Part shown: piece by piece, positions 1 to 8,359 of the stretch
How positions within the stretch are numbered: the stretch's first letter is position 1
Layout of the letters: every line of letters begins with the position of its first letter
NCBI GenBank assembly: GCA_004295045.1
Contig: SHND01000013.1
Span: forward strand, 3,073 to 67,072
Direction: 5' to 3'
From: Chloroflexota bacterium
Lineage (GTDB): Bacteria; Chloroflexota; Anaerolineae; UBA4142; SHND01
DNA length: 64,000 nt
Notes under the pieces: model-generated
The model's input: only the letters and a program-made list of their open reading frames with translations
Databases searched by the model: none
What the model was told of the DNA's origin: nothing
Made by a program: the position numbers and the translations under genes

Positions 1-248
1 ACGCCGTTGATCACATTCTTGTAATGCGTGCCAAGTTCTTCGCGGAAATGTCCGACTGCCGCTTCATAAATTCCATGATCGCGTTCCGTCAGAACGAGAT
101 TCGAGTAGGTAATGCGCGGCGCTTGTGTCGCCGTTTTGCGTGACGCGCCGTTGTGTAAAGTTACTTTTTTCGGCGCGGCGCGGCGTGCGCTTGTTTTTTT
201 ATTGGTGGGTTTTTTCGCAGGCCCGCCTTTTTTTGTACGTACAGGCAT
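1..248 (-). CDS. N-terminal fragment of a probable aldehyde-dehydrogenase-family enzyme (runs off window)
   Basis: Reading the minus strand from ATG at 248-246, preceded by a strong GGAGGA ribosome site, gives about 82 residues before the window edge. The first 35 residues are Lys/Ala/Arg-rich and look disordered. They are followed by a segment of the type ITYSNL...GHFREELGTHYKNVING. A pattern of 'short helix, G-x-x-Y, then INGV' is common at the N terminus of pyrroline-5-carboxylate/aldehyde dehydrogenases, but no catalytic Cys or Glu is inside the window, so the family call is a guess. A basic low-complexity N-terminal extension is unusual for that family. The gene could be something else; only its existence and start are well supported. 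Confidence 0.4.
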   Translation of the reverse strand, partial: MPVRTKKGGPAKKPTNKKTSARRAAPKKVTLHNGASRKTATQAPRITYSNLVLTERDHGIYEAAVGHFREELGTHYKNVING

Positions 249-354
249 AGTGCTTCCTCCTTGCATGCAGCCATTGGAATGCTTTTGGAAATCACTTTCG
301 GAAATGATTCGATTGTGTAAAAAGATTGTACGGGAAATGTGTGGGGTGTCAACC

Positions 355-392
355 AACAAAAAAACCTCCGCCGTTCCAAGCGTGGCGGAGGT
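355..392 (-). terminator. Intrinsic terminator for the 399-1478 gene
   Basis: A nine-base-pair GC-rich stem (ACCTCCGCC at 364-372 with GGCGGAGGT at 384-392) is followed on the minus strand by seven T residues. It lies just past the stop codon at 399. Confidence 0.85.
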
Positions 393-398
393 CAAAGG

Positions 399-1478
399 TT
401 AGCGGATGCGATATTCAAAATACAAAAAGTAACGCACGTGTGCGCGCGAACCCCAACCAAAATTTACGCTGCACATACAAAACCCGCCAATGGCATCGCT
501 CGGCGCGTCGCGCACATTGATCTTGTAGTCGGCGTCCTCAAACGTATAGTCACATTGGCACATGTCGTCGGGATTTTTTTTGTCACCCACGATAGTTGGG
601 TCGTCGGCAACATTCACGCCTCCGGACCAAACATCAATGAAATTGCCGCCGGACATGACATAGATGCTTGTCCCCGCGCCGCCGCCCGGTCTTTCGTCGC
701 AGCCAAAATTGTACTTGCTATCATCGCTTGGATCGAACGCGTCACAATAGACGGCGTGCGTCAGATGCCAGTAACCCTCTCCCGGCTGCACATTCGCAGG
801 TTCATAATAAATGGTGCCGGGCCAACGACTTTTGTCGGGTTCAAAGATTGGATAGGGCGGCGGTGGAACGTCGGTTGGGATCAACGTTTGCGTTGCGGTG
901 GGAACGCGCGTGCGCGGCAAGGGCGTTGGCGTAATGGTTGGCGTCTCTGTCGGCAGAACCAAAAATGGATTTGCATTCGGCACGACGACATAAATCGGTT
1001 CTGCCGTATCCACCGGCGTTGGGGTAACCGGCTCTGTTGGCGCAGCGGTCGCGCGCACGTTACTAAAGAGGGGTGCATTTGTCGGAGGCGATGTCCGCGT
1101 CGGCGCGGGCGTGGCAGTGACAAAGAGCGCGACGAACGAACGAATTCGTGAACCTGTCGCCACCGCGAGCCGCGCGAGGTTGATCGAAGTGCTGTTTCGC
1201 TGTGCCGCATACTCGATCGCGAGCTCTTCCACGCGCGCGGCAATTTGCGGATCGTGCAAACGCGCGAGGCGGTCTTGCGCCAATTTCAAATTCGCGTCTA
1301 CCGCGTACGCGTCGGCGATGTTGAGGATGTAATCTTTTTGGTCGTCGGTCGTGAGTTGCAAACCCTGAGGGGGCAAAGGCGCAGACGATTCGGCAAAGGA
1401 TGCTCCCACATACACGCCGAGCGCGGCACCTGCGGCAAGCGTGATTACGAGAACAAGTAGAACAAAGCGTGAATTCAT
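399..1478 (-). CDS. Membrane-anchored extracytoplasmic protein with Thr/Pro-rich linker, unknown function
   Basis: 359 residues. Residues 5-27 form one hydrophobic helix without a clear cleavage site, so the protein is probably an N-terminally anchored exported protein. Residues 40-120 are helical (DAYAVDANLKLAQDRLARL). A long linker of repeated TPTP/APTEP units (about 120-215) follows, then a compact Cys-rich C-terminal domain (about 215-359) with scattered Cys, Gly and Trp. Linkers of this Thr/Pro type are common in Chloroflexota surface proteins (known tendency). I do not recognise the C-terminal domain. The gene stands alone, with its own terminator and a convergent/divergent context, which suggests monocistronic expression. 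Confidence 0.75.
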   Translation of the reverse strand: MNSRFVLLVLVITLAAGAALGVYVGASFAESSAPLPPQGLQLTTDDQKDYILNIADAYAVDANLKLAQDRLARLHDPQIAARVEELAIEYAAQRNSTSINLARLAVATGSRIRSFVALFVTATPAPTRTSPPTNAPLFSNVRATAAPTEPVTPTPVDTAEPIYVVVPNANPFLVLPTETPTITPTPLPRTRVPTATQTLIPTDVPPPPYPIFEPDKSRWPGTIYYEPANVQPGEGYWHLTHAVYCDAFDPSDDSKYNFGCDERPGGGAGTSIYVMSGGNFIDVWSGGVNVADDPTIVGDKKNPDDMCQCDYTFEDADYKINVRDAPSDAIGGFCMCSVNFGWGSRAHVRYFLYFEYRIR

Positions 1479-1538
1479 TTTACGCGGCGCATTTTATATG
1501 CACGCGCGCGCGAGGTCAATAGGAGCATGGTGTTCAAA

Positions 1539-1573
1539 AAAAGGTTGTGATGCCTAAAACATCACAACCTTTT
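1539..1573 (-). terminator. Intrinsic terminator for pepA
   Basis: Perfect 14-bp stem AAAAGGTTGTGATG (1539-1552) with CATCACAACCTTTT (1560-1573), loop of 7. On the minus strand it is followed by a T tract, directly after the pepA stop at 1580. Confidence 0.85.
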
Positions 1574-1579
1574 CACGTT

Positions 1580-3109
1580 CTATTTTTCATTTGCCATTTG
1601 CAGCGCGAATTCTACAAACGTGCGCGTCGGCGTACCGGTTCCCCACTTGTTGATATAGCCGCGCTCTTTGGCTTCGCCGATGCCAGCCGCGCCCGCAATA
1701 TCAAGATGCGCCCATTTCGCGCCGCTCTCGACAAAGCTGCGGATGAACCACGCGCCGGTGATCGCGCCGCCCGCGCGTCCGCCGCTGTTTTTCAAATCCG
1801 CCCATTCGCTGCGCAAGCTCAAGCGATATTCGTCGTCCATCGGCATCTGCCAATTTTTCTCGCCCGTCTTTTCGCCAATCTCGTACAATGTTTCCGCAAG
1901 CGCGTCATCGTTCGAAAAAACTCCGGTGCGATAAATGCCGAGCGCCACAACAATCGCGCCGGTCAACGTCGCCGCGTCCAGCACGGGATTCAATTTCAAT
2001 TCTTTTGTCGCGTACGCGACCGCATCGGCGAGGACAAGACGCCCTTCCGCGTCGGTGTTGTTGATTTCAATCGTCTTGCCATTCATCGCGTGCAAAATAT
2101 CGCCCGGTTTGAACGCGTTGCCGCCCGGCATATTTTCCGCCGCTGCGACAATTCCCGTCACGTTGATTTTCGGCTTCAACTGGGCGATGGCTTGCATCGC
2201 CGCAATCGTCGCCGCGCCGCCCGACATATCGCCCTTCATATTCTCCATGCCTTCGGAGGGCTTGAGCGAAATCCCTCCGCTGTCAAAGGTGATGCCCTTG
2301 CCAATCAAACCGAGACCGCCCTCTTTGGAATCGGGGTCGCCCCAATAGCGCATCACAATCATTGCAGGTGGATTGACGGAACCTTGCGCGACGCCGAGAA
2401 AGGCGCCCATGCCAAATTTTTCCGCCTGCGCGCGATCAATCACATAAAACTCGAGACCATTCTTCTCTGCCATGACGCGCGCTTGTTCCGCCAGCAGCAG
2501 CGGCGTCATGTGGTTGCTCGGCTCGTTGGCAAGGATGCGCGCGAAATTATTCGCTTCGCCCAAAATTTTGCCGCGCTCGACCGCCGCGCGCACGCTCGTG
2601 AGCTGCGACGCGTCGTCCACCAAGATCGTCGCGCTCTCGATCTGATTGCGAAAATCGTCGTCCCACAACTCATTCGCAGCTTCCGTATAGTAGCGTTGAA
2701 AACGGAACAATCCCATCACGACGCCTTCGGCAGTCGCTTGCGCGACCTCTGTGAGTTCCAGCCCTTGATTCGCAATTGTCAGCGCGACCTTTTTCGCGCC
2801 GAGCTTGCGCAACGCTTTGACGCCATCCGCGGCGGCGCGGCGCGCGCGGTCCAATTTGAATTTTTCGCGTTTGCCCAAACCAACGATTGCTACGCGCGCG
2901 GCGGGCAATTTGCCCATACTGTAAAAGGCGGAATGTATAGTGTAACGCGCGCTGAATTCTTTGGAATCTAACGCGCGCTGAATTTCGCCGCCGAGCGCGC
3001 GGTCTACGTCAGCAGCTTGACCCTGTAAAGTTTCATTTTGAAAAACATTGACGGCAATTCCATCACCGCGCCATTGCGTCAAATTTCCAACCTCGACATT
3101 GATTTCCAT
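1580..3109 (-). CDS. pepA: Leucyl aminopeptidase (M17 family, cytosol aminopeptidase)
   Basis: 509 residues, the usual PepA length. It has an N-terminal non-catalytic domain (about 1-160) and a C-terminal catalytic domain containing the first metal/active-site block GKGITFDSGGISLKPS (about 270-285), the family signature NTDAEGRL (about 346-353) and a final G-T-G-T-P-T-R segment. These residues bind the two metal ions and the catalytic Lys/Arg. The enzyme releases N-terminal amino acids from peptides in the cytosol, in protein turnover. An extended -10 box lies on the minus strand about 47 bp upstream (3156-3164). The gene is followed by its own terminator, so it is likely monocistronic. Confidence 0.95.
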   Translation of the reverse strand: MEINVEVGNLTQWRGDGIAVNVFQNETLQGQAADVDRALGGEIQRALDSKEFSARYTIHSAFYSMGKLPAARVAIVGLGKREKFKLDRARRAAADGVKALRKLGAKKVALTIANQGLELTEVAQATAEGVVMGLFRFQRYYTEAANELWDDDFRNQIESATILVDDASQLTSVRAAVERGKILGEANNFARILANEPSNHMTPLLLAEQARVMAEKNGLEFYVIDRAQAEKFGMGAFLGVAQGSVNPPAMIVMRYWGDPDSKEGGLGLIGKGITFDSGGISLKPSEGMENMKGDMSGGAATIAAMQAIAQLKPKINVTGIVAAAENMPGGNAFKPGDILHAMNGKTIEINNTDAEGRLVLADAVAYATKELKLNPVLDAATLTGAIVVALGIYRTGVFSNDDALAETLYEIGEKTGEKNWQMPMDDEYRLSLRSEWADLKNSGGRAGGAITGAWFIRSFVESGAKWAHLDIAGAAGIGEAKERGYINKWGTGTPTRTFVEFALQMANEK

Positions 3110-3155
3110 ATGCTCGTCACTCCAGAACTTGCTGTTAAATTTTTACTACGGCGCG

Positions 3156-3164
3156 ATTATATCA
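3156..3164 (-). promoter_or_regulatory. Extended -10 promoter of pepA
   Basis: On the minus strand the sequence reads TGATATAAT, i.e. a TGn extension directly before a perfect -10 hexamer, continuing as TCGCGCC. No good -35 is visible, as expected for extended -10 promoters. The same string recurs before the candidate RNA at 7027. Confidence 0.6.
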
Positions 3165-3186
3165 CAGCGCCGTCAGAAAATTTCGC

Positions 3187-3215
3187 TTGTCAAACACAAT
3201 CAACGCGACTATACT
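3187..3215 (+). promoter_or_regulatory. Sigma-70-type promoter for the kinase gene, giving a nearly leaderless mRNA
   Basis: -35 TTGTCA (3187-3192), a 17-bp spacer and -10 TATACT (3210-3215). Transcription should begin near 3222, only about four bases before the ATG at 3226, and no Shine-Dalgarno sequence is present. Confidence 0.65.
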
Positions 3216-3225
3216 CTCGACAACT

Positions 3226-5589
3226 ATGCCGCGTGAGCGCATCCTCGTTCTGGATGATAATGAATCCCTGCGCCTCGGATCGGTAAAGATCCTGACCGAT
3301 GCGGGTTATTTGGTAGAGTCTGCAGAAAATGTGCAGGCTGCCGTCGCCCTTGCGCAGCAGCAGCCATTTGACGCGCTGCTCGCCGATATTTATCTCCCCG
3401 ATACCAATGGCATCGAAGCATTTCAGAAAATTCGTCAGGCGCTGCCGGATATTGCCGGCATTGCGATGACCGGTTACAGCAGCTGGGAAGTTTCGATGGA
3501 AGCCATTCGCGCGGGCTTTGCCGGTTTTTTGGTCAAGCCGTTTCCACCGGAACAATTGATTTCGGCGGTTGTCGCCGCGCTCGAGCAAGAAAATTTGCGC
3601 CGTGAAAACGCGCGCCTGCGCGCGCTCGTCCCGCTGTACGAATTATCGCGTTCGTTCATGGGCGCAACCGATTTGTCGCAAGTGTTGAATCAGGTGGTGA
3701 CGACAGTGCGCACCGAAACGCGCGCGGAAATTGCGTCGCTCATGTTGTTGGACGATGAACACACCGAACTCACCATTGCTGCCGCCGAAGGTTTGCCGCC
3801 TGAAATTGTCGAGACCCAGCGACGCGCGATCGGTTCCAGTATCGCCGGCTTGGTTGCAGAACGCGGCGAAGCTGTGATGATCAATGATAACGCGCCGTTG
3901 GACCAGCAGCTCAAGTCATCGCTTGGAAAACCGGAACTGGGTTCGGCATTGTCACTGCCCCTCCGCGCGCGCGGCGAAGTGATCGGCGTACTGAATTTGT
4001 CGCGTTTGCGCGGCATCGCACCCTTTACGCAGAGCGATTTGGAATTGGCAGCCGTGTTAGCGGGACAAGCGGCTGTGGCGATTGATCAAGCGCGTTTGAT
4101 TGACGTAATGCGCAATCTGAGTGAAACGAGCCAACGCCTCGCCGGCGCGTTCGATCTCGACGACGCGGCAAACATCACCCTCGAAGCCGCAACGCAATTG
4201 TCAAATACAAAACGCGCGGCGATTTGGCTCGTTGAGGATTTGTCCTCGCAACTCACGTTGTTCAAGAGTGTGGGCTTTACCAACGAAGAACAGCGTCAGC
4301 TCAAACCGCCCGCGTTCGTTTCGCCTGCCGACGCGGTCACGGTGCGCGAGCGCGAGCAGCAAGGCGTATTGTGGCTGCCCATTTTGCGTGGCGACCGCAA
4401 ATTTGGTTTACTTGAATTGCATTTATCACCCGACAAACGTCTGCGCCCCGACCGCCTCGGCGTTTTGAAAACGTTGGCGCACACTGCGGGCGCGCTGTTC
4501 GAATCACATCGGCTGCGCGCGCGCGAAGCCATTGCCTTTCGCGAAATTGATCTCACCCTCCGACGCGAATCGAATTTGCAGCAAGTGTTGGAACGCTTAC
4601 TGCGTCAAATCGCGGAAGCGTGCGGCGCACAACAGGGCGCGATTTTTATTCGCAGTGGCGAAACCGGCGAATCGAACCCATGGGTTGAATTGGGCGGCGG
4701 CGCGCCCGCCGAAGTCGCGCGCGAAGCGATTGCGGCAAATCACGCGATCTTGAGTAACAGCAGTGATGATCCTCCGCGCTGGACCGGCTCACTCATCGCC
4801 GCGCCGCTAACGGTGGGGACGCGCGTCGAAGGCGCGATTGTCTTGACGCATCGCGACCCGCGTATGTTCGGACCGCGTCATGTGAATTTATTGACCGTGC
4901 TGTCGAGTTCCGCCGCGCTGATCGTGCGCAATGCACAGCTCTATGCGTGGTCGGAAGAAAAAGTGATCAGCGAAGAGCGCGCGCGCATGGCGCGTGAAAT
5001 CCATGATGGGCTGGCACAAGATATTAATTTTATGCTGATGCGCATAAAAACGCTGGAGACAGCGACCCAAATGGGCAAGCCGGTGGATTGGGATAAAGAA
5101 CTCGCGCAGCTGCAAGAAACTTTGCAGCGCGATGTGCGCGAAGTGCGTCAAACTATTTTCGCGCTGCGACCGGTCGAAATTGAAACGCGCGGCTTTGTCC
5201 CTGCGATCGAAAAATTTGTGTCCGATTTCGGCGCCGCAAATGATATTCAGGTGTCAATGACTATTCAAGGCGACGCGACGCGTCTTTCGCCCAAGGCGCA
5301 ATCGGCGTTGTATCGTCTGGCGCAAGAAGCGCTGAATAATATTCGCAAACATGCGCACGCCGAAAATGTATCGCTCGCGTTCGAATTTGATCCGACGTGG
5401 GCGACGCTGACCGTGTGTGATGACGGCGTGGGCTTTGATCAGATCAAGGCATTGGACGCGGCGCGCGGGCGCGGGAGCGTGGGCATTTTGCAAATGCGTG
5501 AGCGCACCGAACGCGCGGGCGGCATGTTTGAGATCGAAACGGCAGAGGGAAAGGGAACGACCGTGCGCGCCAAACTGCTCATTCATTGA
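3226..5589 (+). CDS. Hybrid sensor: N-terminal receiver, GAF domains, NarX-type histidine kinase
   Basis: 787 residues from ATG 3226. A TTG at 3187 extends the frame but falls on the promoter -35, so it is rejected. The N-terminal receiver domain (about 4-120) shows the DD pair (LVLDDN), phospho-acceptor Asp (LLADIYLPDTNG) and Lys (LVKPF). Two or three GAF-like sensor domains follow (about 140-585). The HisKA_3 dimerisation helix has EIHDGLAQ with phospho-His near residue 593. The HATPase has an N-box (EALNNIRKHAHA), G1 (DDGVGFD) and G2 (GSVGILQMRER). Receiver-first architecture suggests it is driven by another kinase as well as by GAF ligands. No cognate NarL-type regulator is adjacent. Cytosolic, no membrane segment. 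Confidence 0.9.
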   Translation: MPRERILVLDDNESLRLGSVKILTDAGYLVESAENVQAAVALAQQQPFDALLADIYLPDTNGIEAFQKIRQALPDIAGIAMTGYSSWEVSMEAIRAGFAGFLVKPFPPEQLISAVVAALEQENLRRENARLRALVPLYELSRSFMGATDLSQVLNQVVTTVRTETRAEIASLMLLDDEHTELTIAAAEGLPPEIVETQRRAIGSSIAGLVAERGEAVMINDNAPLDQQLKSSLGKPELGSALSLPLRARGEVIGVLNLSRLRGIAPFTQSDLELAAVLAGQAAVAIDQARLIDVMRNLSETSQRLAGAFDLDDAANITLEAATQLSNTKRAAIWLVEDLSSQLTLFKSVGFTNEEQRQLKPPAFVSPADAVTVREREQQGVLWLPILRGDRKFGLLELHLSPDKRLRPDRLGVLKTLAHTAGALFESHRLRAREAIAFREIDLTLRRESNLQQVLERLLRQIAEACGAQQGAIFIRSGETGESNPWVELGGGAPAEVAREAIAANHAILSNSSDDPPRWTGSLIAAPLTVGTRVEGAIVLTHRDPRMFGPRHVNLLTVLSSSAALIVRNAQLYAWSEEKVISEERARMAREIHDGLAQDINFMLMRIKTLETATQMGKPVDWDKELAQLQETLQRDVREVRQTIFALRPVEIETRGFVPAIEKFVSDFGAANDIQVSMTIQGDATRLSPKAQSALYRLAQEALNNIRKHAHAENVSLAFEFDPTWATLTVCDDGVGFDQIKALDAARGRGSVGILQMRERTERAGGMFEIETAEGKGTTVRAKLLIH

Positions 5590-5598
5590 AAATTTTAC

Positions 5599-5627
5599 TT
5601 GACACCGCACATCTGTTCTAGTATAAT
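5599..5627 (+). promoter_or_regulatory. Consensus sigma-70 promoter of recA
   Basis: -35 TTGACA (5599-5604), spacer 17, -10 TATAAT (5622-5627): both hexamers match consensus perfectly. The predicted start near 5634 leaves a leader of about 175 nt before the recA ATG. Confidence 0.8.
5606..5619 (+). promoter_or_regulatory. Putative LexA (SOS) box inside the recA promoter
   Basis: CGCACATCTGTTCT differs from the Gram-positive/Chloroflexota-type box CGAACATATGTTCG at three positions. It lies between the -35 and -10 boxes, where a bound repressor would block RNA polymerase. The match is read by eye. Confidence 0.55.
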
Positions 5628-5809
5628 CGTTGCATCGTTTGGCTGAAACATTCGGTTCAGCGAACGCCGCGTCCGACAAGCGGGACGCAAACACTTATTC
5701 GGTCCCGTTCTTTCAGCGAAATCCAAATTCGCAGCCCTCACCATCCCGCGTGACAGCCATAAGCGCGGACACGTGAAATTGCAAGCACGGGCAAAAGGAG
5801 AATTGCAAC

Positions 5810-6925
5810 ATGGCAGCATCATCCGCTTCCGAAAGCAAGGGCAAAGCCCAAGCTCTGGATTCCACTCTCGCATCTTTAAAGAAACGGTACGGCGAAGGCG
5901 CAATCATGCGCCTCGGCGAACAACCGCACGGCAAAATCGAAGCCATCTCCACAGGCGCCGTTTCCCTCGACCTCGCCCTCGGCATCGGCGGCGTTCCCAA
6001 AGGACGCATCACTGAAGTTTACGGTCCGGAAGCTTCCGGTAAAACCACCATCTGTCAGCACGTCATCGCCAACGCGCAAAAGCACGGCGGCGTTGCCGCA
6101 TTCATTGACGTGGAACACGCTTTTGACGCGGCGTACGCGGCGAAATGCGGCGTCAACATCGAAGAGCTTTTGATTTCGCAGCCCGACACCGGCGAGCAAG
6201 CATTGGAAATTGCCGAAGCGTTGGTGCGCTCGGGCGCGGTGGATATTGTCGTGATAGATTCCGTTGCCGCGCTCGTGCCGCGCGCCGAAATCGAAGGCGA
6301 GATGGGCGATTCGCACATGGGGCTCCACGCGCGGCTCATGTCGCAAGCGCTGCGTAAACTCACGGGCGCAATCAAAAAGTCAAACACCGCCGTCATTTTC
6401 ACCAATCAACTCCGCCAGAAAATTGGCATCATGTTCGGAAATCCCGAAACCACCACCGGCGGCATGGCGCTGAAATTTTACGCGTCGGTGCGGATGGATG
6501 TGCGTCCCACTGACCAAATCAAAAATGGCGACCAAGTGATTGGCACGCGCGTCCGCGTTCGCGTCAAGAAAAACAAAGTCGCGCCGCCGTTCACCAAAGC
6601 GGAATTTGATATTTTGCACAATGAGGGCATTTCGCGCGAAGGCGACATGCTCGACACAGGCACCGAATACGGCATCATTGATAAACGCGGCGCGTTTTAT
6701 TCGTACAATGGACAGCGTCTCGGTCAAGGGCGCGAGAACTCGCGCAATTTCCTGCGCGAAAATCCGTTGGTGATGCAAGAGTTGGAAAAGGCGATTCGCG
6801 TCAAAGCGGGCATTGAGGGCTCGAATGGCGCGGCGCCGTTACCGAAGAATCTGCAAGACGAACCCGATTTGGATGACGAAGACGAAGAGGATGAAGAGGA
6901 AGAAGAAGAAGAGGACGAAGAATAA
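5810..6925 (+). CDS. recA: RecA recombinase
   Basis: 371 residues. Strand exchange and LexA co-protease activity on single-stranded DNA (known family role). Walker [10 protein letters not shown] is at about 72-80; Walker B is in [12 protein letters not shown]; the L2 loop is [15 protein letters not shown]. The start is fixed by AGGAG nine bases before ATG. The C terminus ends in a long acidic run of Asp/Glu (about 350-371), longer than in E. coli; acidic RecA tails restrain filament nucleation. The promoter has a consensus sigma-70 sequence with a probable LexA box. A strong terminator follows, separating recA from recX. Confidence 0.97.
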   Translation: MAASSASESKGKAQALDSTLASLKKRYGEGAIMRLGEQPHGKIEAISTGAVSLDLALGIGGVPKGRITEVYGPEASGKTTICQHVIANAQKHGGVAAFIDVEHAFDAAYAAKCGVNIEELLISQPDTGEQALEIAEALVRSGAVDIVVIDSVAALVPRAEIEGEMGDSHMGLHARLMSQALRKLTGAIKKSNTAVIFTNQLRQKIGIMFGNPETTTGGMALKFYASVRMDVRPTDQIKNGDQVIGTRVRVRVKKNKVAPPFTKAEFDILHNEGISREGDMLDTGTEYGIIDKRGAFYSYNGQRLGQGRENSRNFLRENPLVMQELEKAIRVKAGIEGSNGAAPLPKNLQDEPDLDDEDEEDEEEEEEEDEE

Positions 6926-6944
6926 AGCAAACGGATTCACGGAA

Positions 6945-6997
6945 CACAAAAACCTGTCTTTTTCGCCGAACTGCGGCTTGGAAAAGACAGGTTTTGT
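6945..6997 (+). terminator. Long stem-loop terminator of recA
   Basis: A run pairing ACAAAAACCTGTCTTTTTC with GAAAAGACAGGTTTTGT (arms about 6945-6964 and 6981-6997), with a smaller GC-rich loop, lies 20 bp after the recA stop. The loop carries GAACTGCGGC, also present in the foldback at 23740-23796. Confidence 0.75.
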
Positions 6998-7026
6998 AAT
7001 TTGTGCAGCTTGCGCTCCAAGATTTG

Positions 7027-7035
7027 TGATATAAT
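7027..7035 (+). promoter_or_regulatory. Extended -10 promoter of a candidate structured RNA
   Basis: TGATATAAT, a TGn extension plus perfect -10, with no convincing -35. The predicted start is near 7042. The flanking sequence is nearly identical to the pepA promoter core. Confidence 0.6.
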
Positions 7036-7041
7036 CGCGCC

Positions 7042-7406
7042 AACATGAAACACGCGATCTGCGCGTAGCTGCATCCGGTGATGCAGAAACATATTGTTTC
7101 CGAATTCGGGAAACCAGCCCACAGCAAAATGTAATTTGTGTAATGTCAAACCTTGTGTGATGTCAAACCACACATCGAATCTCAATGATAACGCGATGTT
7201 TTCGGACGGATAGGGAGCGGCAAAGTTTTTTGAGTGATGCTTGTGAGACGAAACTATGACTTTTGAAATGGCGCCGCCAATCGTTCGGTTAATCGGCACG
7301 TTCATATAACCGGAACACAAAACGTTCCGACATCGTACACGCGCCGCAGCTGGTACGCGCTGCGCGTTTTCCTTGACATGCACCTGCGCGGGCACGCGCA
7401 GTTTTT
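7042..7406 (+). ncRNA. Candidate structured RNA or long recX leader, class unknown
   Basis: This 585-bp gap between recA and recX has no convincing ORF. A promoter at 7027 and a clean terminator at 7384-7406 bracket about 365 nt. Its first 154 nt fold as a multi-hairpin junction: closing stem AAACACGCG (7048-7056) with CGCGATGTTT (7192-7201) encloses CTGCATC/GATGCAG (7069-7086), GTTTCC/GGAAAC (7096-7114), ACA-CAAA/TTTGTGT (about 7121-7141) and TGTGTG/CACACA (7154-7174). I looked for signatures of tmRNA, RNase P RNA, SRP RNA and 6S RNA and found none. It could be a free RNA or an attenuating leader of recX. Evidence is structural only. Confidence 0.4.
7384..7406 (+). terminator. Intrinsic terminator at the end of the candidate RNA
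   Basis: Seven-bp all-GC-rich stem CTGCGCG (7384-7390) / CGCGCAG (7395-7401), tetraloop GGCA, then TTTTT (7402-7406). It lies about 105 bp before the recX start, so it could also act as an attenuator for recX. Confidence 0.7.
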
Positions 7407-7510
7407 CTCGGAAAGAATTGCTAGAAAAGCGTTCGGACTTTCAATCCATCGCTGTGGGCTGTTGCGTTCTATCAACGCGCAGTTCACAGCGATTTGTTTT
7501 GTCAAGGGAT

Positions 7511-8269
7511 ATGGAATTTCGCAAAACGAAAAAACCGTTTCAACGTAAATTCCGCACGCGTGCCGAGCGTGACGCGGCGCGGGCCGCGCGTGCCGCGCGC
7601 ATCAATACCAGCCCGGGACGCGTCACCGCGCTCGAAGCGCAGTTGAAACGCCCAGGTCGCTTTACGCTCTACGTGGATGATCATTTTGCAATGGGCTTGT
7701 CGGCGTATGCGGCGGCAAGCGTGCGCGTGGGGCAAGAGCTCGCGCGCGCCGATTTGGAAAATTTACTGCGCGCCGAACAATTGGAACAGGCGCGCGAAAA
7801 AGCATTGAGCTTGCTCGCGGTGCGACCGCGCAGTGAGCAGGAATTGCGCCAACGTTTGGCGCAAAAAAATTATTCAGAGGAGATCATTACTCTGGTCATC
7901 GCGCGGCTCGGCGATGTAAAACTCGTGGATGACCGTGATTTTGCGAAATTTTGGGTCGAGAACCGCGAAGGATTCAAACCGCGCAGCAAACGCGCGCTGC
8001 AGTACGAACTGCGTCAAAAAGGTGTGTCATCGCAAGAAATTGCCCGCGCGGTGAAAAAGGTGGACGAACGCGACAGCGCGTATCGCGCGGCACATTCCAA
8101 AGCATTGCGCTACAAAGATTTGGACGCGCAATCCTTTCGCGAAAAATTGGGCGGCTTTCTCGCGCGGCGCGGCTTTGATTACAGCGTCACGCGTGAAACC
8201 GTCAATCGGTTGTGGCAAGAAGTGAACGGAACACAAGAAAATTCAGAGCAAGATTGGGAAATTGAGTAG
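7511..8269 (+). CDS. recX: RecX regulatory protein
   Basis: 252 residues from ATG 7511, preceded by AAGGGA. The longer in-frame extension to 7373 crosses a terminator and is Cys/Arg-rich, so it is rejected. After a basic N-terminal stretch (1-40), three-helix RecX repeats are visible, e.g. LSLLAVRPRSEQELRQRL and LGDVKLVDDRDFAKFW, and then a third repeat with ALQYELRQKG. RecX caps RecA filaments and limits their growth (known). The position behind recA is the common arrangement, but here the two genes are separated by about 585 bp with a terminator and possible RNA gene. Confidence 0.9.
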   Translation: MEFRKTKKPFQRKFRTRAERDAARAARAARINTSPGRVTALEAQLKRPGRFTLYVDDHFAMGLSAYAAASVRVGQELARADLENLLRAEQLEQAREKALSLLAVRPRSEQELRQRLAQKNYSEEIITLVIARLGDVKLVDDRDFAKFWVENREGFKPRSKRALQYELRQKGVSSQEIARAVKKVDERDSAYRAAHSKALRYKDLDAQSFREKLGGFLARRGFDYSVTRETVNRLWQEVNGTQENSEQDWEIE

Positions 8270-8273
8270 ATCA

Positions 8274-8330
8274 GGAAACAGGTGGACAAGGAATCAGGTA
8301 GGGATACCTGTTTCCCTGTTTTCCTTTTTA
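8274..8330 (+). terminator. Hairpin with T-rich tail between recX and rny
   Basis: GGAAACAGGT (8274-8283) pairs perfectly with ACCTGTTTCC (8306-8315), loop 22, followed by CTGTTTTCCTTTTT. The arms belong to the degenerate 'GGAAACAGG' repeat type also seen at 49080-49130. Confidence 0.55.
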
Positions 8331-8359
8331 CTTGGCTACGTTTCAAACTTGGAGGATTC

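Noticed and set aside
339..2971. Long plus-strand frames opposite the 399-1478 gene and pepA (270 and 474 codons)
   Set aside because: Arg/His/Cys-rich shadow translations with no ribosome sites; the minus-strand genes have clear family motifs.
3187..3225. Upstream TTG start for the hybrid kinase
   Set aside because: The TTG is part of the -35 box of the likely promoter, and the receiver domain begins properly at ATG 3226.
7042..7406. tmRNA, RNase P RNA, SRP RNA or 6S RNA
   Set aside because: Size would fit tmRNA or RNase P, but no CCA end, tag reading frame, GAGGAAAGTCC or SRP S-domain sequence was found, and the fold is not a single long hairpin with a bubble.
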